Counted from the first letter of the stretch, positions 1-5,628 are shown. The stretch: DNA of 8,310 bases from Patescibacteria group bacterium (GCA_018817365.1 JAHISY010000019.1:1-8310); one strand, 5' to 3'. Program-made: numbers and translations. The notes: generated by a model from the sequence alone, not told the origin.

Positions 1-919
1 CGCGCACTTCCATCACACTCGATCCGACCGAATCGTCAATGAAAAAATCAGCCTTCGAAAGCTCATCCATCACCCCACCAATCCGCGCGAACTCTTCGTC
101 GGTGAGTTTGCCTTTGTGCAGCCGCCATGAATCCACGCCGAGCAAACTCGCGAACATCCGATCGACGAGCTGCTCCTTCGACATTTCGAGAGAGAGGAAT
201 CCGACCTTTTTGCCATCCCGCAGCGCGACATTTTGAGAAATATTCAACGCGAGCGCGGTTTTCCCCATTGAGGGGCGAGCCGCGAGGACAACCAGATCAG
301 CCGCTTTCATTCCCGACAAGATATGGTCGAGCGAACGGAAACCGGTTGCCACGCCGAGAATCGCATCTTTATCTTCGGCATCGTGGAGTTCCGCGAATTC
401 ATCAAATCTCCCCTGCAAAATTTCCCTCACTGAAACAAACTTGTCGCGAATCAAATTTTGCGTGACTTTGAATAAACTTTGCTCTGCTCTTTCGAGAAGG
501 TGATTCGTCTCGCCGCCCTCTTCGAGCGCGAGACCGGAAATTTCCTGCCCGGTCGAAAGCAGTTTGCGGAGAGTCGATTTTTCTTTCACGATTTTCGCGT
601 ACTCGAGTACATGGCTCGAAGTCGGAGTTTCTTCAGTAAGTTCCGCGAGATAGCTTCTGCCACCGATCATTTTTAACGTTTTTTTGTCTTTCAGTTTTTG
701 CGAAAGCGTGAGTAAATCGATAGGCGCGTGTAACGAAAAAAGTTCCACTACGGCTTCGAAAATCTTTTCATGTCTCGGTTCGTAAAAATCGTTCGCCGCC
801 AGCAAATCCGCGATTTTGATAATCGCATCTTTATCGATCAGCACGCTCCCGAGGACTCCGCGCTCTGCTTCGATGGAGTGGGGGGCTATTTTCGCGGGTG
901 AAGTTTTTTTGGGTGGCAT
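1..919 (-). CDS. dnaB: Replicative DNA helicase DnaB (3' end cut by window edge)
   Basis: This encodes the hexameric helicase that unwinds DNA at the replication fork and works with primase. Starting at the ATG at 917-919, 306 codons are visible; the family usually has about 440-470 residues, so roughly the last third lies outside the window. The N-terminal domain begins with HSIEAERGVLGSVLID (about residues 14-29), typical of DnaB. The linker follows, and then the RecA-like ATPase opens with ATGFRSLDHILSGMKAADLVVLAARPSMGKTA broken across about residues 190-218, including a textbook Walker A (ARPSMGKT). FLSLEMSKEQL, also typical, comes shortly after. No Shine-Dalgarno sequence precedes the ATG. 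A likely promoter sits only 9 nt upstream, so the mRNA may have almost no leader. The gene is 60 bp downstream of a small lipoprotein gene on the same strand. The reading frame is intact over the visible part and the identity is not in doubt. Confidence 0.96.
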   Translation of the reverse strand, partial: MPPKKTSPAKIAPHSIEAERGVLGSVLIDKDAIIKIADLLAANDFYEPRHEKIFEAVVELFSLHAPIDLLTLSQKLKDKKTLKMIGGRSYLAELTEETPTSSHVLEYAKIVKEKSTLRKLLSTGQEISGLALEEGGETNHLLERAEQSLFKVTQNLIRDKFVSVREILQGRFDEFAELHDAEDKDAILGVATGFRSLDHILSGMKAADLVVLAARPSMGKTALALNISQNVALRDGKKVGFLSLEMSKEQLVDRMFASLLGVDSWRLHKGKLTDEEFARIGGVMDELSKADFFIDDSVGSSVMEVR

Positions 920-928
920 CAGATTTAC

Positions 929-936
929 ATTCTAGC
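929..936 (-). promoter_or_regulatory. Extended -10 promoter of dnaB
   Basis: Read on the minus strand this is TGC followed by TAGAAT, an extended -10 element matching TATAAT at five of six positions. The hexamer ends 9 nt before the dnaB ATG. Initiation 6-7 nt after a -10 would therefore leave a leader of only about 2-3 nt. The sequence 17 bp further upstream (TCAAAA) is a poor -35, as is usual for extended -10 promoters. This is a prediction from sequence only. Confidence 0.5.
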
Positions 937-979
937 AAATTTACTTTCGAATTTTGAATCAAAAGTTTGTGCGATGACT

Positions 980-1207
980 TTATTTTTTCTCACATTTATT
1001 ATTAATACATTTACATATATTAGGATTAGGTTCGCAATCATGTTTATTGCCAACATTTTTCCACCACCATTCAGAACTTACGCAACCTCCTGGTTCTGTC
1101 ACTTCACAATATTCCCCATCAACACAGTCATCCTGTGATTCACAATAATATTTTTCATCAACATTTTGACTGATTGGTTGACTGCTGCAGCCTATTATGA
1201 GTGACAC
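980..1207 (-). CDS. Small eight-cysteine lipoprotein, 5' end disrupted or misread
   Basis: The open frame from a GTG gives 75 residues starting MSLIIGCSS. After the lipobox-like LIIGC come exactly eight cysteines (YYC, DDC, EYC, GGC, HDC, ICKC, KC), with acidic spacing (ESQDDCVDGEYC) and an ICKCINNKCEKK ending. The even count suggests four disulfides in a secreted, lipid-anchored domain. It resembles the small eight-cysteine-cluster proteins of archaea and CPR bacteria, whose function I do not know. From the GTG the signal peptide would be only five residues with no positive charge, which cannot work. An ATG at 1236-1238 lies 31 nt upstream, out of frame, and stops after MTKK. Removing one A from the A7 run at 1227-1233 joins it to give MTKNNCYTFFVSLIIGC, a normal lipoprotein signal. 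The full gene would thus be 980-1238. That ATG is 25 bp after the rpoD stop, so co-transcription with rpoD is likely. A real frameshift, a sequencing error or slippage are all possible. Confidence 0.6.
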   Translation of the reverse strand: MSLIIGCSSQPISQNVDEKYYCESQDDCVDGEYCEVTEPGGCVSSEWWWKNVGNKHDCEPNPNICKCINNKCEKK

Positions 1208-1226
1208 AAAAAAAGTGTAACAATTA

Positions 1227-1233
1227 TTTTTTT
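1227..1233 (-). other. A7 homopolymer at an apparent +1 frameshift
   Basis: On the minus strand the leader reads ATG ACA then seven A residues and TAA, so frame zero ends after four codons. Losing one A (or gaining two) opens the frame into the eight-cysteine lipoprotein and supplies its K/N-rich and hydrophobic signal segment. A second A/T run at 1208-1214 cannot rescue the frame, because the TAA comes before it. The relevant run is therefore this one. Confidence 0.55.
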
Positions 1234-1263
1234 GTCATTTGGATGAAATTAGGAAAACAATTT

Positions 1264-2421
1264 CTAAAAATTCCGAACCTTCGCCGCTGCCGGATGATCT
1301 TTCAGTTTTTGTAAAACTTTTGCTTCGATTTGGCGGATTCTTTCGCGCGTCACTCCGAATTCTCGTCCCACCTCCTCGAGCGTATGACCGATCCCGTCTC
1401 CTAATCCGAAACGCATTTTCACGATTTTCCGTTCACGGGGAGTGAGGTGGCGGAGCATATCGCCGATTGCTTCGTTGATGAGTTGGCGATTCGCGGATTC
1501 ATTTGGCGCGAGAGTTTGCTCGTCCTCGATGAAATCCTCGAGTTTGGAATCCTCTTCCGCCCCGACCGGCGCTTCGAGCGAAACAATGTCTTGGCTGATT
1601 TTCAAAATGTGACGGACCTTCTTTACTTCCAAATCCATCTCCGCGCCGATTTCCTCCGCAGTCGGTTCGCGTCCGAGTTCTTGCACCAATCTGCGTTGTG
1701 TGTGGGTCAATTTATTAATCGTCTCGACCATGTGGACGGGAATGCGAATCGTGCGCGATTGATCCGCGATCGAGCGCGTGATTGCTTGCCGAATCCACCA
1801 GGTCGCGTAAGTCGAAAACTTAAAACCGCGCGAGGGATCGAATTTTTCCACTGCGCGAAAAAGCCCGATCGAACCTTCTTGAATCAAATCGAGAAAACTC
1901 AAACCTCTTCCGATGTACTTCTTCGCGATCGAAACGACCAAACGGAGATTCGCTTCCGCGAGGCTCTGTTTCGCGCCCTGATCGCCTTTCGCAATTCGCT
2001 TCGCTAACTCAATCTCTTCTGAATGCGAAAGCAGCGGCACTCTCCCGATTTCCGAAAGGTACATTCGAATTGAATCATTCGCAATTTCAGTAAGATCGGT
2101 AAGCTTTTTTTCTTTCTTTTTTACTTTTTTCTTAATGTTTTTCTCGTCCACATCTTCCTCTTCCTCCTCTTCTTTAATTTTTTTATTCCACACGATTGCC
2201 TTTTTTTGATCGATAATTTCCACTCCCAAATCTTGCAAAATTTCCACAAATTCTTCGATGAGATCCAAATTATCTTCGATCGGCGGAAGCGCGCCCTCAA
2301 TTTCCTGATGCGTGACAAAACGCTGTTGCCGACCTTTTACAATCAATTCCCGTCCAATTTTGGGGAATTTTTTTAATTGTTCACTCGAAGGTGAATTGAT
2401 AAATATGCGAACTTTAGCCAT
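1264..2421 (-). CDS. rpoD: Primary RNA polymerase sigma factor (sigma-70/RpoD)
   Basis: This encodes the housekeeping sigma factor that directs RNA polymerase to -35/-10 promoters. At 385 residues it is short to average for the family. It has a region 1.1-like segment (about 26-70, VKGRQQRFVTHQEI), which marks a primary rather than alternative sigma. A bipolar linker follows (about 82-107): a run of glutamates, then a lysine-rich stretch. Region 1.2 starts near 115 (DSIRMYLSEIGRVPLL). Region 2 (about 155-225) has NLRLVVSIAKKYIGRGL and FKFSTYATWWIRQAITR, the core-binding, -10-recognising and strand-opening parts. Region 3 runs through TINKLTHTQRRLVQELGREP. Region 4 (about 322-375) has TPRERKIVKMRFGLG and the helix-turn-helix EEVGREFGVTRERIRQIE for -35 recognition. 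All regions are present, so the consensus-like promoters in this window fit its expected specificity. The usual partner dnaG is absent; aroE lies upstream and a lipoprotein gene downstream. No Shine-Dalgarno sequence precedes the ATG. Confidence 0.97.
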   Translation of the reverse strand: MAKVRIFINSPSSEQLKKFPKIGRELIVKGRQQRFVTHQEIEGALPPIEDNLDLIEEFVEILQDLGVEIIDQKKAIVWNKKIKEEEEEEDVDEKNIKKKVKKKEKKLTDLTEIANDSIRMYLSEIGRVPLLSHSEEIELAKRIAKGDQGAKQSLAEANLRLVVSIAKKYIGRGLSFLDLIQEGSIGLFRAVEKFDPSRGFKFSTYATWWIRQAITRSIADQSRTIRIPVHMVETINKLTHTQRRLVQELGREPTAEEIGAEMDLEVKKVRHILKISQDIVSLEAPVGAEEDSKLEDFIEDEQTLAPNESANRQLINEAIGDMLRHLTPRERKIVKMRFGLGDGIGHTLEEVGREFGVTRERIRQIEAKVLQKLKDHPAAAKVRNF

Positions 2422-2465
2422 AAAAAACGGGGAATGAGATGGAAGGAAGGGAAACGGTAGCGCGG

Positions 2466-2494
2466 ATTTTAGGGAAGAAATGGAGAAAAAGCAA
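2466..2494 (-). promoter_or_regulatory. Sigma-70 promoter of rpoD (TTGCTT-17-TAAAAT)
   Basis: On the minus strand TTGCTT (2489-2494) is followed by exactly 17 bp and then TAAAAT (2466-2471). It lies in the 83-bp gap just after the aroE stop. The leader would be about 38 nt. It is strikingly pyrimidine-rich and has no purine-rich ribosome binding site before the ATG. The hexamers and spacing are identical to those in front of nusA. Confidence 0.75.
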
Positions 2495-2504
2495 ATTTTG
2501 AAAA

Positions 2505-3338
2505 TTAATTTCGCTTTTCAAGTTCAGCAATTGCTGCATTATGCATTACAAAAAAATCAGTTTCTTTCCCTGTAAATTTTTTAAATTGAAAAACTCCTTG
2601 CCAAGCAAACATTTCCAGCCCATCAATTGTTTCACAACCCGCCTTTCTCGCATCTTTCAATAACTTCGTCTCGCGAGGATTGTAAACAATATCGAAGACG
2701 AGCGGCTGATGTTTTTCGAACCACTTCGGGTCAACAAAGCTCATCCCCTCGAATTTTCCCTTCATCCCAAGCGGAGTCGAGTTTACGAGAATGTCGGGAT
2801 CGTAATTTTCGAGATTCTGAATGAAATCGAAATTTTGGATTCGATCGCCAAAATCTTTTTTTAGTCCCTCGAATTCCCAAGCCTCGCGGGTCACGACTGT
2901 CACCTCGCAATTTTTCTCAAGCAAAGCGAAAACAATCGCTCGTGCTGCGCCGCCGCCGCCGAGCACAACGACACGCTTTGCGGCTAATTGAATTTCCGCA
3001 TCTTCTGCGAGAGCAAATTGAGCGCCCAAATAATCAGTATTATCTCCCATCAATTTATCTCCTTCCCAATAAACAGTATTCACTGCCCCGATTTTTTTCG
3101 CCGCGTCTGTCACCTCGTCGAGCAGCGGAATAATTTTTTCTTTATGGGGGATTGAGACAGATAGTCCGTCGATATGTTCTTCGCGAACTTCTCGAACAAA
3201 ATCCTCCAGTTCTTCGGGAGATTTTTCAAAAAATTCGTATCTCGCGCCGATTTTTAATTTTTTAAAAGCAGCGCTGTGCATTGCGGGGGAGAGGGAATGA
3301 CCGGCGGGATACGCGAGAATTCCGAAAGTTTTGGGCAA
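2505..3338 (-). CDS. aroE: Shikimate dehydrogenase
   Basis: The enzyme reduces 3-dehydroshikimate to shikimate with NADPH in the chorismate (aromatic amino acid) pathway and is cytosolic. Its 277 residues match the normal length. The shikimate site is seen as HSLSPAMHSAAF (14-25) and SIPHKEKI (62-69), where K66 is the expected catalytic lysine. IGAVNTV (83-89) and GDNTD (98-102) supply the paired Asn and Asp. The nucleotide-binding loop is VVVLGGGGAARA (123-134). NSTPLGM, FDIVYNPRETKLL and DGLEMFAWQG complete the signature. The usual NRT phosphate-binding motif after the second strand reads VVTREAW here, which could soften NADPH preference. The start must be TTG at 3336-3338: an in-frame TAA lies one codon upstream, and the next ATG falls inside the substrate site. 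No Shine-Dalgarno sequence is visible. No other shikimate-pathway gene is nearby. Confidence 0.95.
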   Translation of the reverse strand: MPKTFGILAYPAGHSLSPAMHSAAFKKLKIGARYEFFEKSPEELEDFVREVREEHIDGLSVSIPHKEKIIPLLDEVTDAAKKIGAVNTVYWEGDKLMGDNTDYLGAQFALAEDAEIQLAAKRVVVLGGGGAARAIVFALLEKNCEVTVVTREAWEFEGLKKDFGDRIQNFDFIQNLENYDPDILVNSTPLGMKGKFEGMSFVDPKWFEKHQPLVFDIVYNPRETKLLKDARKAGCETIDGLEMFAWQGVFQFKKFTGKETDFFVMHNAAIAELEKRN

Positions 3339-3358
3339 TTTTTAATTTTTGAAATAAA

Positions 3359-3378
3359 TTTAAAATCTAGATTTTAAA
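3359..3378. repeat. 20-bp perfect AT-rich palindrome upstream of aroE
   Basis: TTTAAAATCTAGATTTTAAA is its own reverse complement. It lies 20 bp before the aroE TTG start. It holds TAAAAT in both directions, so it could overlap an aroE -10 or act as an operator. No matching -35 is visible 17 bp upstream. Confidence 0.5.
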
Positions 3379-3403
3379 AATTGAAAACTTAAGATTTATC
3401 GCG

Positions 3404-3460
3404 TCCTCCGTCTTGTCCGCCGTAGCCAGAGCGAAGGAGGAAGCGAGGCGAAGGATGGAT
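3404..3460. repeat. Nested G/C-rich inverted repeat between nusA and aroE
   Basis: Inside AT-rich spacer, TCCGCCGTAGC (3416-3426) pairs with GCGAAGGAGGA (3431-3441) at 8 of 11 positions around a 4-nt loop. The arms outside it (3404-3412 with 3450-3459) resemble the inner arms and can also pair, with one bulge. It looks like a dispersed intergenic repeat of the kind common in CPR genomes, or a structured element in the nusA-aroE transcript. There is no T-tract on the minus-strand side, so a simple intrinsic terminator is not supported. Confidence 0.5.
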
Positions 3461-3514
3461 TAAAAATTATAAAAATTCAAAAACTAAAAATTATTTCTCC
3501 TCAACTATTCCCTC

Positions 3515-4831
3515 CTATTTTTCTGAACCTTCTTGCTCCTTCCCTTTTTTCTCTTCTTTCAATTCATCGGCAGGCTGCTCCTCATCCTTTTTTACTTCCT
3601 CTTTTTTCTCAGCATCACTCTCTTTCTCCTCTTTTTTAGAATCGCTTGATTTTTTCCCCTCGTCATCTTTTTTGGAACCGTCTTTCTGGGAATCCGAATC
3701 ACTCGGCTCTTTTTCAGCCTTCGTTTTTTCTTCTTTTTTTCCAGTCGATTTTTCCGAATTTTCTTCTTCTTTCAATTTCACTTCTCCTTCGAGTTCGGCG
3801 GTATTCAAAATATCAATTTCCCATCCCATGATTTCACCCGCTAACCTCACATTTTGACCACTTTTCCCGATCGCGAGCGCGCGCTGATCTTCCGCCACGT
3901 AAACTTCCACACGCTTCTCATCGTCGTGTTTCACGAAATAATCAATCTTCGCCGGAGAGAGAGTTTCTTTCAGCATCGTTTCGAAATCGTCGGAATACTC
4001 GATCACATCAATCCGTTCGCCGTTTACCTCGTCGGTAATATTTTGAATCCGCACACCTTTTTGTCCGACGCACGCTCCGACCGGATCGACATTCGAATCG
4101 ATCGAATCGACCACGATTTTGCAGCGCACTCCCGCGTCCCGCGCGATGGCTTTCACCACCACTGTCCCGTTCCGCACTTCCGGTATTTCCAATTCCATCA
4201 AACGGAAAATCAAACGGGGATGGGTGCGCGAAACTTTCAACATCGAACCCCGCGGAGTGAGCTCCACTTTTTCGAGATAAACTTTCACGCGCTGACCTTG
4301 CTGGTATCTTTCGCGCGGAATTTGATCGCGCGGCTCGAGCACCGCAGTGGTGCGATCGAGCTCGAGATGGACGAAGCGACCTTCGGTGCGATGCACGAGC
4401 GCATTCAAAAGCTCGTCTTCCCTCCCGCTGTATTCAGTGTAAATCGCTTTTCTTTCCGCTTCTTGAATTTTTTGGATGATCACCTGTTTCGCCGATTGGC
4501 TCGCGATCCTCCCGTAATCGAGAGGCGTCACATCAATTTTAATTTTTGCGCCGACTTTTAATCCTTTTTTAATCTGCTGCGCATCTTTCACGCTGATTTC
4601 CGCTTGATGATTTTCCACTTTTTCCACGATTGTCTTCACGAGCAGCACAGCCGTCTTTCCGCTTTCTTTGTCGAGAATCACTTCTAGATTTTGATCACGA
4701 TTGCCAAAATCTTTGCGGTATGCGGCTTTGATTGCATCCTGCACTGCTTCGAAAACCGATTCCGCATCGATTTTCTTTTCATCGCAAACTTGATTAATCG
4801 CCGCGGCGAAGTTTTGGGCGTTGATACTCAT
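3515..4831 (-). CDS. nusA: Transcription elongation/termination factor NusA
   Basis: NusA binds RNA polymerase and nascent RNA to modulate pausing, termination and antitermination. The 438 residues contain the N-terminal RNAP-binding domain (about 1-125, with FEAVQDAIKAAYRKDFG and DVTPLDYGRIASQSAKQVI), an S1 domain (about 135-205), then KH1 (DPVGACVGQKGVRIQNI, about 249-265) and KH2 (ALAIGKSGQNVRLAGEIMGW, about 318-337). Both GxxG loops (GQKG, GKSG) are intact. From about residue 348 to the end, 91 residues are almost entirely K, E, S and D. This is a low-complexity charged tail rather than the acidic repeats seen in proteobacterial NusA. rimP and infB, the usual neighbours, are absent; aroE follows. 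Transcription likely starts at the promoter about 60 bp upstream of the start codon. The leader has CCTCCT-type pyrimidine tracts and no Shine-Dalgarno sequence. Confidence 0.96.
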   Translation of the reverse strand: MSINAQNFAAAINQVCDEKKIDAESVFEAVQDAIKAAYRKDFGNRDQNLEVILDKESGKTAVLLVKTIVEKVENHQAEISVKDAQQIKKGLKVGAKIKIDVTPLDYGRIASQSAKQVIIQKIQEAERKAIYTEYSGREDELLNALVHRTEGRFVHLELDRTTAVLEPRDQIPRERYQQGQRVKVYLEKVELTPRGSMLKVSRTHPRLIFRLMELEIPEVRNGTVVVKAIARDAGVRCKIVVDSIDSNVDPVGACVGQKGVRIQNITDEVNGERIDVIEYSDDFETMLKETLSPAKIDYFVKHDDEKRVEVYVAEDQRALAIGKSGQNVRLAGEIMGWEIDILNTAELEGEVKLKEEENSEKSTGKKEEKTKAEKEPSDSDSQKDGSKKDDEGKKSSDSKKEEKESDAEKKEEVKKDEEQPADELKEEKKGKEQEGSEK

Positions 4832-4891
4832 TGGGTAGGAGGATAAAGGTTTGGAGAAAACCCCGAGCTTGATTGCTTCAGGTTCGAAAAG

Positions 4892-4920
4892 ATTTTAGAG
4901 GAAAAGTTTCAGAAAAGCAA
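4892..4920 (-). promoter_or_regulatory. Sigma-70 promoter of nusA (TTGCTT-17-TAAAAT)
   Basis: On the minus strand TTGCTT (4915-4920), a 17-bp spacer and TAAAAT (4892-4897) lie upstream of nusA, giving a leader of roughly 53 nt. The hexamers and spacing are the same as at rpoD, although the spacers and flanks differ, so this is not a simple duplication. Confidence 0.75.
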
Positions 4921-5056
4921 TTTTTTGTACGCGTCTGCGATACCTTAGATTTTTGACCGAACCAGATCAACGGATTTTTAGTTTGAAAAAATACTTGGAG
5001 ATTCCTGTCTGCCACGGCGGATTCCATAATCGTGCTGCCAAAAACTAACTCCTGAA

Positions 5057-5077
5057 TGGAGGGTGGAGGGTGGAGGC
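5057..5077 (+). repeat. Three tandem 7-mers TGGAGGG
   Basis: TGGAGGG occurs at 5057-5063 and 5064-5070, then TGGAGGC at 5071-5077. The six closely spaced G-runs could form a two-layer G-quadruplex on the plus strand. Confidence 0.8.
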
Positions 5078-5142
5078 TTGCAAATCATCCACCTGCTGAA
5101 ATTCAAGCCTCGCTTGCTAACCACCTTTGCAAATCTCCCCAA

Positions 5143-5164
5143 CCCCTCTTTTCCGAAAGAGGGG
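5143..5164. repeat. 9-bp perfect hairpin with TCCG loop
   Basis: CCCCTCTTT (5143-5151) pairs with AAAGAGGGG (5156-5164). On the plus strand CTTTCTTTTC follows, so it could act as a weak intrinsic terminator for plus-strand transcription, although no plus-strand gene precedes it. On the minus strand no T-tract follows. Confidence 0.6.
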
Positions 5165-5168
5165 CTTT

Positions 5169-5198
5169 CTTTTCGGCTCGCTTTGCTCGCTCGAAAAG
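5169..5198. repeat. Hairpin CTTTTCG/CGAAAAG
   Basis: A 7-bp perfect stem (5169-5175 with 5192-5198) encloses a 16-nt loop holding two direct copies of GCTCGC. Confidence 0.45.
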
Positions 5199-5218
5199 GA
5201 GAATTTATTTTTTACAAA

Positions 5219-5254
5219 AAAAGACAACTGTCTTTTCCCTCTTTTTAAAGAGGG
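5219..5254. repeat. Two back-to-back hairpins
   Basis: AAAAGAC/GTCTTTT (5219-5225 with 5230-5236, loop AACT) is followed with no gap by CCCTCTTT/AAAGAGGG (5237-5244 with 5247-5254). The second is a near relative of the hairpin at 5143-5164, sharing CCCTCTTT and AAAGAGGG. Confidence 0.6.
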
Positions 5255-5345
5255 AAGGCGAAGCCGGAATTAAAAAAATTGGATGTGGATAATAGAGACG
5301 GAGATTTGCGGAGATTTGCAAAGGCGAAGCACTCGCGTGAAAAAC

Positions 5346-5377
5346 AGTTAACCTGCCACCTAGGTGGCAGGTTAACT
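5346..5377. repeat. Perfect 32-bp palindrome
   Basis: The left arm AGTTAACCTGCCACCT (5346-5361) is followed directly by its exact reverse complement (5362-5377), with the centre at CCTAGG. No base breaks the symmetry. It can form a strong hairpin on either strand or a cruciform. No T-tract follows on either side, so it is not a standard intrinsic terminator. A protein-binding dyad, a recombination site or a REP-like repeat are alternatives. Confidence 0.85.
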
Positions 5378-5380
5378 CCA

Positions 5381-5397
5381 CTCCGGCAGAGCCGGAG
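5381..5397. repeat. 7-bp G/C hairpin CTCCGGC-AGA-GCCGGAG
   Basis: A perfect stem with a 3-nt loop sits 3 bp after the 32-bp palindrome. Its right arm overlaps the third CGGAGATTTG copy. Confidence 0.6.
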
Positions 5398-5572
5398 ATT
5401 TGTAGCAGGAGTTTTTAAACAAAACGAGGTTTCGGAGCCGGAGATTTGATTGAGGCGAAGCAGGAGTTAAAAAATTGAAGGCGGACAGCAGACCTGCCGG
5501 ATACTTTCTTTCTGGGGTGGAGAGAATTTGGAGATAAACAAACTGTTTTTCCGTTGATCTTTCTTGTTTCCT

Positions 5573-5622
5573 TTTTGTTAAACAGGAATTAAAATCCTCT
5601 CACTTTTTATCATTTAACAAAA
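5573..5622 (+). promoter_or_regulatory. Nested inverted repeat, possible pdaD promoter/operator
   Basis: TTTTGTTAAA (5573-5582) and TTTAACAAAA (5613-5622) are perfect 10-bp inverted arms ending 6 bp before the pdaD ATG. Between them lies a near-palindrome, AGGAATTAAAATCCT (5584-5598), containing TAAAAT (5590-5595), the same -10 hexamer as at rpoD and nusA. The sequence 17 bp upstream (TTTCCT) is a weak -35. An alternative -10 is TATCAT at 5608-5613. Arms flanking the core promoter suggest repressor binding, but this is inference. Confidence 0.35.
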
Positions 5623-5628
5623 TTTAAA

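Larger units (their letters stand above)
5124..5324. repeat. 15-bp inverted-repeat pair bounding about 200 bp
   Basis: CCTTTGCAAATCTCC (5124-5138) and GGAGATTTGCAAAGG (5310-5324) are perfect reverse complements. They enclose 171 bp that contains four hairpins and no coding sequence. The shape resembles a non-autonomous miniature element, but no target-site duplication is evident at the outer edges. Confidence 0.5.
5299..5448 (+). repeat. Four direct copies of CGGAGATTTG
   Basis: Exact copies lie at 5299-5308, 5309-5318, 5393-5402 and 5439-5448; the first two are contiguous. The third and fourth share a longer unit, AGCCGGAGATTTG, and each is followed after a short gap by AGCAGGAGTT (5404-5413 and 5460-5469). 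A reverse-oriented relative, GCAAATCTCC, is at 5129-5138. Confidence 0.75.
4921..5570. other. Gene-free, repeat-rich intergenic region
   Basis: About 650 bp lie between the nusA promoter and the pdaD upstream region. Short open frames here (for example 5056-5292, plus) simply translate the hairpins and repeats and show no protein-like composition. The stretch holds a TGGAGGG tandem repeat, six hairpins or palindromes, four CGGAGATTTG copies, and three copies of GGCGAAGC (5257-5264, 5323-5330, 5454-5461). It lies outside the transcripts predicted for nusA and pdaD. No tRNA or recognised ncRNA was seen. Confidence 0.7.

Noticed and set aside
127..465. 112-codon plus-strand frame at the left edge
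   Set aside because: It is antisense to the DnaB ATPase domain, which is clearly the real gene.
1447..2007. 186-codon plus-strand frame opposite rpoD
   Set aside because: It is the antisense shadow of the conserved sigma-70 regions 2-4; no independent start signal or motif.
3854..4561. 235-codon plus-strand frame opposite nusA
   Set aside because: It mirrors the S1/KH coding region of nusA; low-quality His/Arg/Phe-rich translation with no recognisable domain.
4880..4900. GGTTCGAA resembling a tRNA T-arm
   Set aside because: No acceptor stem or anticodon arm can be built around it; it lies between the nusA promoter and start codon.
5143..5254. Possible CRISPR-like array from the repeated hairpins
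   Set aside because: The repeats differ in sequence and spacing, there are no uniform spacers, and no cas genes are nearby.
5056..5292. 78-codon open frame on the plus strand in the intergenic region
   Set aside because: It runs through tandem repeats and at least four hairpins, a second frame is open over the same bases, and the composition is not protein-like.
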